Assembly (NCBI GenBank): GCA_035318985.1
Contig: DATHDP010000069.1
Span: forward strand, 1 to 56,341
Direction: 5' to 3'
Source of the DNA: VBAS01 sp035318985
GTDB lineage: Bacteria > Bacteroidota > Bacteroidia > Chitinophagales > Chitinophagaceae
DNA length: 56,341 nt
Shown here: piece after piece, positions 8,205 through 15,710 of the stretch
How positions within the stretch are numbered: position 1 is the first letter of the stretch
Layout of the letters: each line of letters opens with the position of its first letter
Notes under the pieces: generated by a model
Told to the model about the DNA's origin: nothing
Database searches by the model: none
The model's input: the letters and a program-made list of their open reading frames with translations, nothing else
Program-made: the position numbers and the translations under genes

Positions 8205-9566
8205 ATGAAAGCATTGATCGATCAACAAAAGCAATATTTCAACAGCAATGCAACAAAGCCATTAAGCTTTAGGATTGAGCAGTTAAAAAAGCTTAAATCT
8301 GTTCTTAAAAGTTATGAACAGGAATTAACAGATGCTGTTTTCAAAGATTTCCAAAAAGGAAAATTTAATACATTCCTGGGAGAGCTCGCCGGGTTATATA
8401 ATGATCTGAATAATGCCATTAAGAAATTACGGAAATGGGCAAAGATCAAACGGGTTGGAACCAATATGGTCAATTTCCCCGCACGCAGTTATATCATGCC
8501 CGAACCACTGGGAGTCGCTCTTGTTATCGGCGCATGGAATTATCCCATTAACCTGACCTTAGTGCCGGCCGTTGCCGCCATTGCCGCCGGGAATACAGTT
8601 GTGCTAAAACCCAGCGAGCTAACTGTACATACAAGCACAGTATTGTCAAATATGATCAGGTCGAATTTCGATCCATCTTTCTTTGCAGTAGTGGAAGGAG
8701 GTATTGAAGAAACAACGGAACTGCTGGCGCAACCATTTGATAAGATATTCTTCACGGGCAGCATTTCGGTAGGAAGAATTGTTTACCGGGCGGCTGCAAA
8801 AAACCTGATACCTGTGACGCTGGAATTGGGTGGAAAAAGTCCTTTGATCGTTGAACCGGATGCAAACTTAAAAATCTGTGTAAAAAGACTAGTGTGGGGA
8901 AAATTTGTAAATGCCGGACAAACCTGTATTGCTCCCGATTACGTTTTGGTGCATAAGAGTATCGAAAAAGAATTCCTGGAAACACTTAAAAAGGAAATTG
9001 AACTGGGCCAGTATTCACTCGAAAATCAAAACTATGCACAGATCATAAGTGAAAAGCATCTTGATCGCCTGGTAAACCTGATTGAACCGGAAAAAGTATT
9101 TGTTGGTGGTGAATATGACCGGTCAAAGCGTTTATTAGCGCCAACTGTACTTATCAATACTTCAGGGGACGACAAAGTAATGGAAGATGAGATCTTCGGA
9201 CCAATTCTGCCTGTATTGAATTACGAAGACATCGATAGTGCCATCGCATTCGTCAAATCAAGACCAAAGCCGCTTGCCTTATACCTGTTTTCAGAAAGCA
9301 GTTCTATTAGTAAAAAAATATTCAATGAATTATCATTTGGTGGAGGCTCGGTAAACGAAGTATTGATGCACTTCATAAACGATGAACTACCATTTGGTGG
9401 TGTTGGGAGCAGTGGCATGGGCAGTTATCATGGTGAAGCCGGTTTCAAAACCTTTTCTCACTATAAGAGCATAATTCGAAAGCCTACATTATTTGAGCTT
9501 CCACTCAAATACTTCCCTTATAAAAACTGGAAATTTTCAATGATCAAGCGGGTAATGGGATTGTAG
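8205..9566 (+). CDS. Aldehyde dehydrogenase, ALDH3 (fatty-aldehyde) type
   Basis: 453 residues, the shorter ALDH3-type length. The active-site Glu207 lies in VTLELGGKSP and the catalytic Cys241 in NAGQTCIAPDY, with the 34-residue spacing of class 3 enzymes. GAWNYPINLTLVP is the oxyanion/NAD region. The basic, aromatic C-terminus (YFPYKNWKFSMIKRVMGL) could associate with membrane. Class 3 enzymes oxidise medium- and long-chain aldehydes to acids. Located 47 bases after the DUF1569 gene under the duplicated promoter, it may supply or detoxify fatty aldehydes linked to the lipid made by the cluster. Confidence 0.92.
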   Translation: MKALIDQQKQYFNSNATKPLSFRIEQLKKLKSVLKSYEQELTDAVFKDFQKGKFNTFLGELAGLYNDLNNAIKKLRKWAKIKRVGTNMVNFPARSYIMPEPLGVALVIGAWNYPINLTLVPAVAAIAAGNTVVLKPSELTVHTSTVLSNMIRSNFDPSFFAVVEGGIEETTELLAQPFDKIFFTGSISVGRIVYRAAAKNLIPVTLELGGKSPLIVEPDANLKICVKRLVWGKFVNAGQTCIAPDYVLVHKSIEKEFLETLKKEIELGQYSLENQNYAQIISEKHLDRLVNLIEPEKVFVGGEYDRSKRLLAPTVLINTSGDDKVMEDEIFGPILPVLNYEDIDSAIAFVKSRPKPLALYLFSESSSISKKIFNELSFGGGSVNEVLMHFINDELPFGGVGSSGMGSYHGEAGFKTFSHYKSIIRKPTLFELPLKYFPYKNWKFSMIKRVMGL

Positions 9567-9613
9567 GATATTAACATGATAGGAATGAAATATGAACCAT
9601 AAAAACTAGTAAC

Positions 9614-10132
9614 ATGCAATTTAAATATCAAATAATAACAGTCGCCGTGTTTTTGTTACTCACTTCCTGCAGCGAACTAAGACATATTAATAAAGATGTT
9701 GATCAAATGAGAAAACAGCTTCCTCAAATTCAATTGCCTGCAACATTCAATTCGGATAAAAAGGTCAAGTACCTGGCGATTGAGCTTGAAGGCAACCAGA
9801 CTATTAAGCGACTAATAGATCAAAATTCTTTTTCATTGCTTGGAAAACTTTTTGAAACCGAAAACAATATTACAATTCTGGGTTATTTACCGGACAACTA
9901 TGGAAGTCCTGTTGTAATCACGATCGACAATAGTGGCCGCGAGATAAGTTCGCATGTGCTTTATGAAACAGTGAGGTCTGGCTTTGGATACAACACATCA
10001 AACTATGTAATGATCCGTTCCAACAGACACATTATGTTCATGGATAGTTCAGTTCTTATAACAAAGTCCACGTCCGTAACCCATAAGAGTTACGTGATCA
10101 AAGAGGATGGGACGATCGAAATCGTGCATTAG
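9614..10132 (+). CDS. Hypothetical lipoprotein
   Basis: 172 residues. A signal peptide ending in LLLTSC gives a lipobox at Cys19, so the mature protein should be lipid-anchored. The rest is beta-rich with no family I recognise (GNQTIKRLIDQNSFSLLGKL, ILGYLPDNYGSPVVITID). It starts 47 bases after the aldehyde dehydrogenase and may be the last gene of that unit. It is the last chromosomal gene before the integrated element. Confidence 0.75.
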   Translation: MQFKYQIITVAVFLLLTSCSELRHINKDVDQMRKQLPQIQLPATFNSDKKVKYLAIELEGNQTIKRLIDQNSFSLLGKLFETENNITILGYLPDNYGSPVVITIDNSGREISSHVLYETVRSGFGYNTSNYVMIRSNRHIMFMDSSVLITKSTSVTHKSYVIKEDGTIEIVH

Positions 10133-10168
10133 ATACAGCAAGTCTTGTTTTACTAGAAGTAATCACAG

Positions 10169-10192
10169 TTGCTACATAAATTGCTACCTGTT
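10169..10192. repeat. Left-end TTGCTAC repeats (putative integrase arm sites)
   Basis: TTGCTACA at 10169-10176 is followed by TTGCTACC at 10181-10188. The 16-mer TAAATTGCTACCTGTT at 10177-10192 recurs exactly inside the 5' part of the integrase gene at 15013-15028. Either these are integrase arm-binding sites or the left edge keeps a scrap of a related integrase gene. Confidence 0.5.
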
Positions 10193-10266
10193 TGCCTCCC
10201 TTCAATAATTCCTATTGAGAATCATTATTCGCCATAAGCATTTGAAAAGGATGATAGCACTATAAC

Positions 10267-10503
10267 CTATACTTCGGGTTTATCTTGCTCTTCTTCTACC
10301 CCAGTCTCTCTAAGCAGATCATAAAATATTTTCCCAGCCAATTTTGGATCTTTTTCCCCTATCCTTTTCAGATATTTCAAAATATCTTCGTCTTCTCTTA
10401 AGTCTTCGATTTCCTTTCGGTCTTCAATCATAGTTTTTAGCTTTTCAAAATCGGCGCCCGCTAATGCTGCAATCAATTTTTCCTTTTGATCATTGCTACT
10501 CAT
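10267..10503 (-). CDS. Small acidic protein downstream of small terminase
   Basis: 78 residues, strongly charged and predicted all-helical: KLKTMIEDRKEIEDLREDED, then DILKYLKRIGEKDPKLAG. Its ATG overlaps the end of the terminase gene by four bases (10500-10503), so it is translationally coupled and likely functions with it. No family recognised. A role in terminase oligomerisation or packaging redirection is a guess based only on coupling. Confidence 0.7.
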   Translation of the reverse strand: MSSNDQKEKLIAALAGADFEKLKTMIEDRKEIEDLREDEDILKYLKRIGEKDPKLAGKIFYDLLRETGVEEEQDKPEV

Positions 10504-11069
10504 AATCTTTGATTTATGAATTTTTTCTGTTTTTCAAATAATAACTCGGCAACACGTTTCAAATGATCTTCTGACAATAAATTATTGTCCGAGACTTCTT
10601 TTAACACCTCTTCCAGATTGTGTTTTATTGTAAGATGATCGTTGAAAAATCCAATATGCCTGCCTAATTGCTCCAAAGCATTATCCCTGGGATATAGCTT
10701 AATGTTTTTTATAACTCCGCTGGGGTGCAATGATATTTGCTGAATGTTTCTAATATCTTTCTTAGTCAAATCCTTTTTTAGAAACATTTTCACGCCCTCC
10801 CGATATTTTACAAAATCCACATAGTTGCCAATATTGTCATCCTTTATTTGCTTGAACTCCTTTACGATGTCATCAATCGTCACCTTATTTTGGGTTGCTA
10901 TTTCAGACTGTAGGGTGTAGATATATTTTTTGATGTCAGGTTTTGTCAGGTTCTCATGTCCCGTTGCCCGGGCAGTTTTTTCTTTATAGCCGGCGCGAGT
11001 TGCTGCTTGTGTAGCATTGAGACAGGCTACATATTCTTCACAGAATTTTTTTTGCCGCGCTGTTAACAT
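10500..11069 (-). CDS. terS: Phage terminase small subunit (Terminase_2 type)
   Basis: 189 residues. The N-terminus LTARQKKFCEEYVACLNATQ, continuing AATRAGYKEKTARATG, is the DNA-binding HTH typical of Terminase_2 small subunits, followed by LTKPDIKKYI and a middle TIDDIVKEFKQIKDDNIGNY oligomerisation region. Small terminases recognise the packaging site and pass DNA to the large subunit. No large subunit, portal or capsid gene is present here, so the protein would have to direct a helper phage's machinery to this element, as TerS does in pathogenicity-island satellites. Confidence 0.88.
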   Translation of the reverse strand: MLTARQKKFCEEYVACLNATQAATRAGYKEKTARATGHENLTKPDIKKYIYTLQSEIATQNKVTIDDIVKEFKQIKDDNIGNYVDFVKYREGVKMFLKKDLTKKDIRNIQQISLHPSGVIKNIKLYPRDNALEQLGRHIGFFNDHLTIKHNLEEVLKEVSDNNLLSEDHLKRVAELLFEKQKKFINQRL

Positions 11070-11082
11070 AGTCTTTCAAATT

Positions 11083-12051
11083 TCAATTATAATCATTATC
11101 AAAAATCACCGGATATTCATGATCAGTAAGTGCTAATCCAGATTCATCCTCGATACGTAAAAGGTAGTCAGCCAGGTCAAGACCGTTGTCTCTGTCCTGT
11201 TCAGTTGCCCTGTTTTCCAAAAGATCGGATACCTGAACCTTACAACCAGCATTTTCAGCAATCAGCAAACCCTTAGCTTTCCAATTACTAAAAGCCTTAA
11301 CATCTGGAAATAGAATCACTTCTCTTCCTGATAACACTTTACAAACATTTCTTTCGCTCCAGCTCGCGCCGTTCTTTCCACCGGTGGCCAACCAAACAAC
11401 ATTCTTGAAATATACCGATGCAATCAAAGCAGTCTTTTCAGACTCAACAATTGCAACCGATTTACCCTTATTACTATCAAGTGATAAAAGGAACTCACCA
11501 AAAAAACATTGTTTCAAATAAGCATCTTTGTTTTTTAAAATCTTCTTTCCAGCAAACAATATTGCTGCCTCTTTATTTCGATGCCCGTCTGATAGGTATT
11601 GAATGATTTTGCATTGTCTTATATTCCCGTTAATGTCAACTTGCCAAAATGTAGTATTGCCATCTTTGTTTGTGCCGACGAAATACTGATTACATAGCCA
11701 ATTAGCGATTTCTTTTCTGAATAGCCTTGTCAGGAAAGGAAATAAATCACACTGATGATGACGGGTAACAGATTTTTCCATGATATCGAAAGGCAAATAA
11801 TCAATAGGACCATTTTTTAATTCGTTATTTTTTTGTTCAGTGACTACCAATTTTTTTTCACCTGATTTCTGGTCAGGATGGCGATAATAGCCGCATCGAT
11901 CTTCCCTGTCACAACGACCAAATTGGCCACGCAAATATTCTCCCGTCTCATTGTCCCTGTACAATACAAACCTTTTCTGACCGCATTGAGGACAATAGAC
12001 CTTCTTCGAGGATCGATCAAGGGAATAGCGATATTTAAATTCCATGTTCAT
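11083..12051 (-). CDS. Zinc-ribbon and Toprim primase-like replication protein (DUF6371/PG0870 type)
   Basis: 322 residues. An N-terminal zinc ribbon is formed by CPQCG (residues 20-24) and CDREDRCGYY (about 48-57). A Toprim-like core follows: SVAIVESEKTALIAS with the conserved Glu, VWLATGGKNGASW, and VILFPDVKAF with the metal-binding Asp, then GLDLADYLL. These are the parts of a DnaG-like primase or a nicking/priming protein. It sits between the ATPase and terminase genes, fitting replication of the element. Catalytic activity is inferred. Confidence 0.75.
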   Translation of the reverse strand: MNMEFKYRYSLDRSSKKVYCPQCGQKRFVLYRDNETGEYLRGQFGRCDREDRCGYYRHPDQKSGEKKLVVTEQKNNELKNGPIDYLPFDIMEKSVTRHHQCDLFPFLTRLFRKEIANWLCNQYFVGTNKDGNTTFWQVDINGNIRQCKIIQYLSDGHRNKEAAILFAGKKILKNKDAYLKQCFFGEFLLSLDSNKGKSVAIVESEKTALIASVYFKNVVWLATGGKNGASWSERNVCKVLSGREVILFPDVKAFSNWKAKGLLIAENAGCKVQVSDLLENRATEQDRDNGLDLADYLLRIEDESGLALTDHEYPVIFDNDYN

Positions 12052-12106
12052 TTCAATATTTAGGTCAATTATTAAAAGTTAACTTCAGGTCAGGTCAAGG
12101 TCAACC

Positions 12107-13267
12107 CTATACATAGGGATTGACCTGACCCATTACTGGGTCAGATTGACCATCGTTGACCTTCGTTGACCCTTCAATATTTATCCTATACAATCCGTCA
12201 TCTCCTTTAATTACATAACCAAAGCCCTCCATATTCCCCAACATCGTTTTTGCTGTGCTTTGCCTTTTGTTAGTGTGCTGCATGATCATAGAAACAGAAT
12301 TTTTGTGAGTGTGTGCTGCCAATGGCTTAAAAACATATTCCGAAATAGTTCTAAGTCTTTCCCTCTCCTTTGTGGCTTTCGAATCCGAAATAGCATCTGT
12401 ATCAACAGCGATGTGATACCCTTTTTCTTTAGAGTATCTGAAACTTATTAGTGGAATGTCTGCGTGACTTGCTTTACGCATGATCTTCGGCGAAAGTTTT
12501 GAAATATCTCCTTCCCTCGTTAATGTAAGTAGACCATAACATTTGCGTTGTATCTCAGATCCAAAATGGCCCCTTTCCTTATCAGATCCTGGGTTCTGAT
12601 GAACAACAACAAGAACAGGACAACTATATTTTATAGCTAAGTGTGTAAAAAACTGGACTGTAAGTTTTGCCTTTTCTTCATCATTGACAGAAAGAACATA
12701 ATCGGCACCTCCATCAACTATTATTATTCTAATTCCTCCGAATTTTTCATAAGCGTACTCACATATCTTATAAGTTGTTTCTTCGTATTCTTGAAAATTT
12801 ATTTGCCTCAGATTATAGAATAATGCATAATCTGGTGTTGATGCAAAGCCGCTTCTTTTAAGAATTACATTTACGTTGTGTTGCTGATCGGCATCACTTT
12901 GTTCAGTATCAAAACCAATCACGGCATGTCTATTGGTGTTGGGCTGAACCTCCAACCCTGGAAGTCCGTCTATATTCCCTGTTTCTGAAATAGCGCCGGC
13001 CGCAATTACCGATACTAAGGCAGTCTTGCCAACTTTAGCGGCAGCACCTATTGCTGTAATGTTACCAGGCGCTGCAATAGCCGCTCCTGCAATTGTGATT
13101 AAAGGTTCGGCTTGTGGAATAGCCTTTTCTTTTGTAATCCTTATATCATCAAAATCCGCCAATGAACCATCAATTTTCAACAACTCCTTCTCTATATCGG
13201 AAGAGGTAACCATTAATAATCTGTCGGAATTTGTTGGTTTTTTTTGAATATGATTTTCTGTTATCAT
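12107..13267 (-). CDS. RepA-like AAA family ATPase (replicative helicase candidate)
   Basis: 386 residues. Walker A is AIGAAAKVGKTALVS (about 72-86) and Walker B RIIIVDGGADYVLS. A downstream VVHQNPGSDKERGHFGSEIQ motif matches the H3/arginine-finger region of RSF1010 RepA-type hexameric helicases. The C-terminal part (TISEYVFKPLAAHTHKNSVS) looks like a winged helix. Paired with the primase-like gene it would give the element its own replication module. Confidence 0.8.
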   Translation of the reverse strand: MITENHIQKKPTNSDRLLMVTSSDIEKELLKIDGSLADFDDIRITKEKAIPQAEPLITIAGAAIAAPGNITAIGAAAKVGKTALVSVIAAGAISETGNIDGLPGLEVQPNTNRHAVIGFDTEQSDADQQHNVNVILKRSGFASTPDYALFYNLRQINFQEYEETTYKICEYAYEKFGGIRIIIVDGGADYVLSVNDEEKAKLTVQFFTHLAIKYSCPVLVVVHQNPGSDKERGHFGSEIQRKCYGLLTLTREGDISKLSPKIMRKASHADIPLISFRYSKEKGYHIAVDTDAISDSKATKERERLRTISEYVFKPLAAHTHKNSVSMIMQHTNKRQSTAKTMLGNMEGFGYVIKGDDGLYRINIEGSTKVNDGQSDPVMGQVNPYV

Positions 13268-13308
13268 TTTGTCAGTTGATTTTTGGGCTTTTTAAAAGCA
13301 CTGGTATA

Positions 13309-13566
13309 TCATGACTTGTTGTTTCTTCTTTCCAATGCTTCTACAACTTTGGGCCAATTATATCTGATTGAACTACCAATTCTGATAAATGGAATTGCCT
13401 TCTTTTTTCTCCACGCTATTAATGTGGGTTCAGAGAGATCAAGACGTTTGCACAATTCTTTTGAATTAATAATTTCAGGAACCTGGGCTACATAAGCCGA
13501 AGGGATATTTTTCAGAATCTCTTTTACTTCTCTAAACTCAGCTAATAAAATATCAAAATCTGCCAT
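13309..13566 (-). CDS. Helix-turn-helix protein, excisionase-like
   Basis: 85 residues. The C-terminal half is a MerR/Xis-type winged HTH: INSKELCKRLDLSEPTLIAW, then RKKKAIPFIRIGSSIRY, the usual excisionase pattern. The N-terminal 30 residues are a short helix (DILLAEFREVKEILKNI). The start ATG is preceded by AGGAGG (complement of 13572-13577), a strong Shine-Dalgarno unusual for this phylum. Expected roles are directing excision with the integrase and possibly controlling its own operon. Confidence 0.8.
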   Translation of the reverse strand: MADFDILLAEFREVKEILKNIPSAYVAQVPEIINSKELCKRLDLSEPTLIAWRKKKAIPFIRIGSSIRYNWPKVVEALERRNNKS

Positions 13567-13664
13567 AAACAGCCTCCTGTTTTTTTTATTCTTACAGGTT
13601 CAAAACTACTTTCCGCTGTGAGGCGGAAAAAATTAGGCTGTGTAAAATGGCACAGTTTTACACA
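13567..13664 (-). promoter_or_regulatory. Control region of the excisionase-replication-terminase operon
   Basis: Read on the minus strand, TAGTTTTG (13601-13608) is a TAnnTTTG -7 box. The spacer upstream is filled by the palindrome TTTCCGC-TGTGAG-GCGGAAA (13610-13629). Further upstream lies a perfect 9-bp inverted repeat, TGTGTAAAA / TTTTACACA (13639-13647 and 13656-13664). Next to the start codon, AAACAG-CCTC-CTGTTT (13567-13582) places the ribosome-binding site in a hairpin loop. No repressor gene is found in the element, so the controlling protein may come from the host or a helper phage. Confidence 0.6.
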
Positions 13665-13743
13665 AGATTGCAGAGGCATTTTTTACGAAATCTCGCAGAT
13701 TAAATCAATGGAAAGCGGTCCAGTTAATAATTTGGAAGCTTGA

Positions 13744-13823
13744 TACTCACTTAATGAAAACTATTACCACAATCAGTTTCATAGAATTATAACTGATACT
13801 CCATTTAATGATAGAAGTGAGTA
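13744..13823. repeat. Long inverted repeat with internal direct repeats, possible origin or packaging site
   Basis: TACTCACTT (13744-13752) and AAGTGAGTA (13815-13823) form a perfect 9-bp inverted repeat 62 bases apart. Inside or overlapping it, TGATACTC occurs at 13741 and 13794, and TTAATGA occurs twice. The stretch lies just after the integrase stop in the element's only sizeable non-coding region. Function is unknown; a replication origin or terminase recognition site would be expected somewhere here. Confidence 0.4.
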
Positions 13824-13826
13824 CAT

Positions 13827-15188
13827 TTATTTTGCAACCTTCAACGGATTAACGCTACCCCAAGCCTCGGCCATTACCGACTTTTTTCGCTCTTTGGTTA
13901 CATCAATATATCGTTTGACAGCTGCAAAACTGGAGTGAGTGGTGATGCTCATTACATCTTGAATAGGCATTCCTTTAGCGAGGGAAAGTGTAGTAAATGT
14001 TTTTCGTCCGACATGTATTGAAAGCAATTCATGTTTTTTAAAAATACCAAGTGATATTTTTTTCTTACCATATTGCCGGACTTTTTCAATTTCAGTATCA
14101 ATGCCTGCGAGTTTACCTATTTTTTTTATGTGCGGGTTTAATTTCTGACATGAAATCAATTCTTGTTTCTTAGTTGTTACTGGTAAAGGAAATTGGCGTT
14201 TGGAATATTTCTGTATGATGCTGTTTGATATTGGGTTTAATGGGACTTCGATTTTTTTATCGTTCTTATCAGACATTGGAATTACTATAGTGTTATCCTT
14301 TCTAATATGCTGTCGGTTAAATCTTTTCAAATCCCCGTATCTAAAACCGGTCGCACACGAAAAGCAAAAAATATCTCTTGCTTCATCAAGAGTTTTACTC
14401 TTAGTGAGGTCGAGTGAAATAATTGACTCGAGTTCCTCTTCAGTCAATGCGATTACTTCAAGTTGGCTGTCATTTCTTTTAACGGTGAAATCCAAATAAT
14501 CAGGGTTTGATTTTATTTTATACGGAACTTTTTTCGCATGACGCAAAATCGTTTTGAAGGTTCCAATAAGTTTTGCTTTTGTCGTATTGTTTACTTCTTT
14601 AACTTCTGTAAGAAAAACTGAAAAACCGTTTAAAATGGCTGCGTCACCTTCGAAAGTAAATTTTGTCTTTTTCAGTCGTTCGTAGTCTGATAAATGGTTC
14701 GCGAGAGATTTATATTCTTTTAATGTTCCTTGTTTATGGTCGGGTGTTTCCTTTATAAACCTGTGTATAAAATCAACTATAAAAGTTCCCGGTAGATCTT
14801 TTTTTGTTTCAGGTTGCTTCATTTTCTTTATTGCATCCACAACCATTGACGCAGAGAAAGTAACCTGGTCAAGCTTGAAACGCTTTTCAGCATTTCTTAC
14901 ATCAGTGATCTCACTCGCAAGTTTATTATTTATATCTTCCACATCAGATCCGCTTAGTAGCAATTCCAAATTGATGTGAGGATCATTTTTTTTGATCTTT
15001 TTTTTATCGATGTAAATTGCTACCTGTTCTTTATGATTCCAGTTAATTGGTAGCAATTTTATATTGGGGATTGCGTAGTATTTTCTTTGGCCTTTGATCT
15101 GGTAGATAAGATGTATCGGAGCTGTTCTATCAATATTCAGTCTATCAGTGCGAAGCCAAAATCGAATGGTTGTTTTGTCGTTTGCCAT
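13827..15188 (-). CDS. int: Tyrosine site-specific recombinase (integrase)
   Basis: 453 residues from the ATG at 15188; a longer frame reaches 15320 but the family N-terminus begins at MANDKTTIRFWLRTDRLN. Arm-type DNA-binding and SAM-like core-binding domains (IVDFIHRFIKETPDHKQGTL) precede the catalytic domain. The active-site set is visible: Arg in CATGFRYGDLKRF, His-x-x-Arg in HVGRKTF, His in THSSFAAV and Tyr in KRYIDVT. It should integrate and excise the element. TTGCTAC repeats lie directly upstream of the chosen start. Confidence 0.92.
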   Translation of the reverse strand: MANDKTTIRFWLRTDRLNIDRTAPIHLIYQIKGQRKYYAIPNIKLLPINWNHKEQVAIYIDKKKIKKNDPHINLELLLSGSDVEDINNKLASEITDVRNAEKRFKLDQVTFSASMVVDAIKKMKQPETKKDLPGTFIVDFIHRFIKETPDHKQGTLKEYKSLANHLSDYERLKKTKFTFEGDAAILNGFSVFLTEVKEVNNTTKAKLIGTFKTILRHAKKVPYKIKSNPDYLDFTVKRNDSQLEVIALTEEELESIISLDLTKSKTLDEARDIFCFSCATGFRYGDLKRFNRQHIRKDNTIVIPMSDKNDKKIEVPLNPISNSIIQKYSKRQFPLPVTTKKQELISCQKLNPHIKKIGKLAGIDTEIEKVRQYGKKKISLGIFKKHELLSIHVGRKTFTTLSLAKGMPIQDVMSITTHSSFAAVKRYIDVTKERKKSVMAEAWGSVNPLKVAK

Positions 15189-15235
15189 ATCAATATTTGC
15201 TACACTAAAGATAGTTGTAGCAATTTGTGTAGCAA
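15013..15235. repeat. Right-end TTGCTAC repeats (putative integrase arm sites)
   Basis: TTGCTACA at 15197-15204 and its complement TGTAGCAA at 15216-15223 and 15228-15235 cluster upstream of the integrase start. TTGCTACC (15017) and GGTAGCAA (15049) lie within the coding start region. The shared octamer with the left end supports arm-type binding sites. Confidence 0.5.
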
Positions 15236-15351
15236 AAAAATAGGATTCTAATTTTATCCCATTTTTGCACATTTTAGCAATTCCCCAATGAAAAAATGTT
15301 TGTCGGATCAATATGACCAAATCGAATTAAAAGGAATTTAAATAGGTTATA

Positions 15352-15368
15352 GGGCAGTCGTCCCGACA
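15352..15368 (+). other. tRNA-Pro 3'-end fragment at element edge
   Basis: GGGCAGTCGTCCCGACA matches the 3' acceptor end of a Bacteroidota tRNA-Pro (CGTCCCG-A-CA) and is followed at once by its own terminator, but no tRNA body precedes it. Instead the integrase upstream region abuts it. It is best read as a displaced attachment-site remnant of a tRNA gene. Confidence 0.45.
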
Positions 15369-15373
15369 TAAAA

Positions 15374-15403
15374 AAGGCTCTTGAAAAATCAAGGGCCTTT
15401 TTT
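15374..15403 (+). terminator. Rho-independent terminator after tRNA fragment
   Basis: An 11-bp stem AAGGCTCTTGA / TCAAGGGCCTT with one G-T pair and an AAAA loop, followed by a T run. It indicates that the fragment before it was once the end of a transcribed gene. Confidence 0.75.
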
Positions 15404-15429
15404 AATTTTTGGTTGATTAATTTATTTTT

Positions 15430-15505
15430 CGGGCAGTAGCGCAGCCCGGTAGCGCACTACGTTCGGGACGTAGGGGTCGTCCCGATTGAATCGGGATCAT
15501 CCCGA
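15430..15505 (+). tRNA. tRNA-Pro(CGG), degenerate 3' third
   Basis: The 5' two thirds are canonical: acceptor CGGGCAG, D-arm GCGC/GCGC with AGCCCGGTA loop, anticodon stem CTACG/CGTAG with loop TTCGGGA (anticodon CGG at 15464-15466) and variable loop GGGTC. The T-arm is abnormal: a six-base-pair stem with loop ATTGAAT instead of TTCGAAT. The 3' acceptor CATCCCG mismatches the 5' strand at two positions (expected CTGCCCG). No CCA is encoded. It may be a pseudogene damaged by integration events; tRNA-Pro(TGG) elsewhere could read its codon. Confidence 0.6.
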
Positions 15506-15509
15506 CATG

Positions 15510-15532
15510 GCTCTGTGAAGCAGAGCTTTTTT
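15510..15532 (+). terminator. Rho-independent terminator after tRNA-Pro
   Basis: GCTCTG-TGAAG-CAGAGC followed by six T. The remainder of the gap to 15711 shows no gene or clear signal. Confidence 0.8.
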
Positions 15533-15710
15533 ATGCCTCAGTTTATCACATACTTCAAATCGATAGAATATTTTTTCCTTAATAGAATTAATCAGCGTTC
15601 TGGTCCCTTCATTTAAACCGATTTTTCCGTAGCGGATTTTTTTATCCCGAAAGAAATCCTAACTTTTACGTTGTAGACCACAAATTAAAAAACCATTAAA
15701 CCATTCCACT

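Larger units (their letters stand above)
10165..15345 (-). mobile_element. Compact integrated phage-satellite-like element (about 5.2 kb)
   Basis: All six genes are on the minus strand: integrase, excisionase-like HTH, RepA-like ATPase, zinc-ribbon/Toprim protein, small terminase and a small acidic protein. There are no structural, portal, large-terminase or lysis genes. The octamer TTGCTACA occurs at the left end (10169) and three times at the right end (15197, 15216, 15228), as expected for integrase arm sites. Boundaries are estimates: I found no convincing direct-repeat core. The architecture int-xis-rep/primase-terS is that of phage-inducible chromosomal islands. Confidence 0.75.

Noticed and set aside
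15189..15320. N-terminal 44-codon extension of the integrase frame
   Set aside because: The extension is unlike integrase N-termini and contains the TTGCTAC repeats; the family start MANDKTT at 15188 fits better.
10260..15352. 11-bp inverted repeat CTATAACCTAT (10260-10270) / ATAGGTTATAG (15342-15352) near both ends of the element
   Set aside because: AT-rich and short enough to arise by chance in windows of this size. Its left copy lies inside the putative arm sites, and tyrosine recombinases leave direct, not inverted, terminal repeats.
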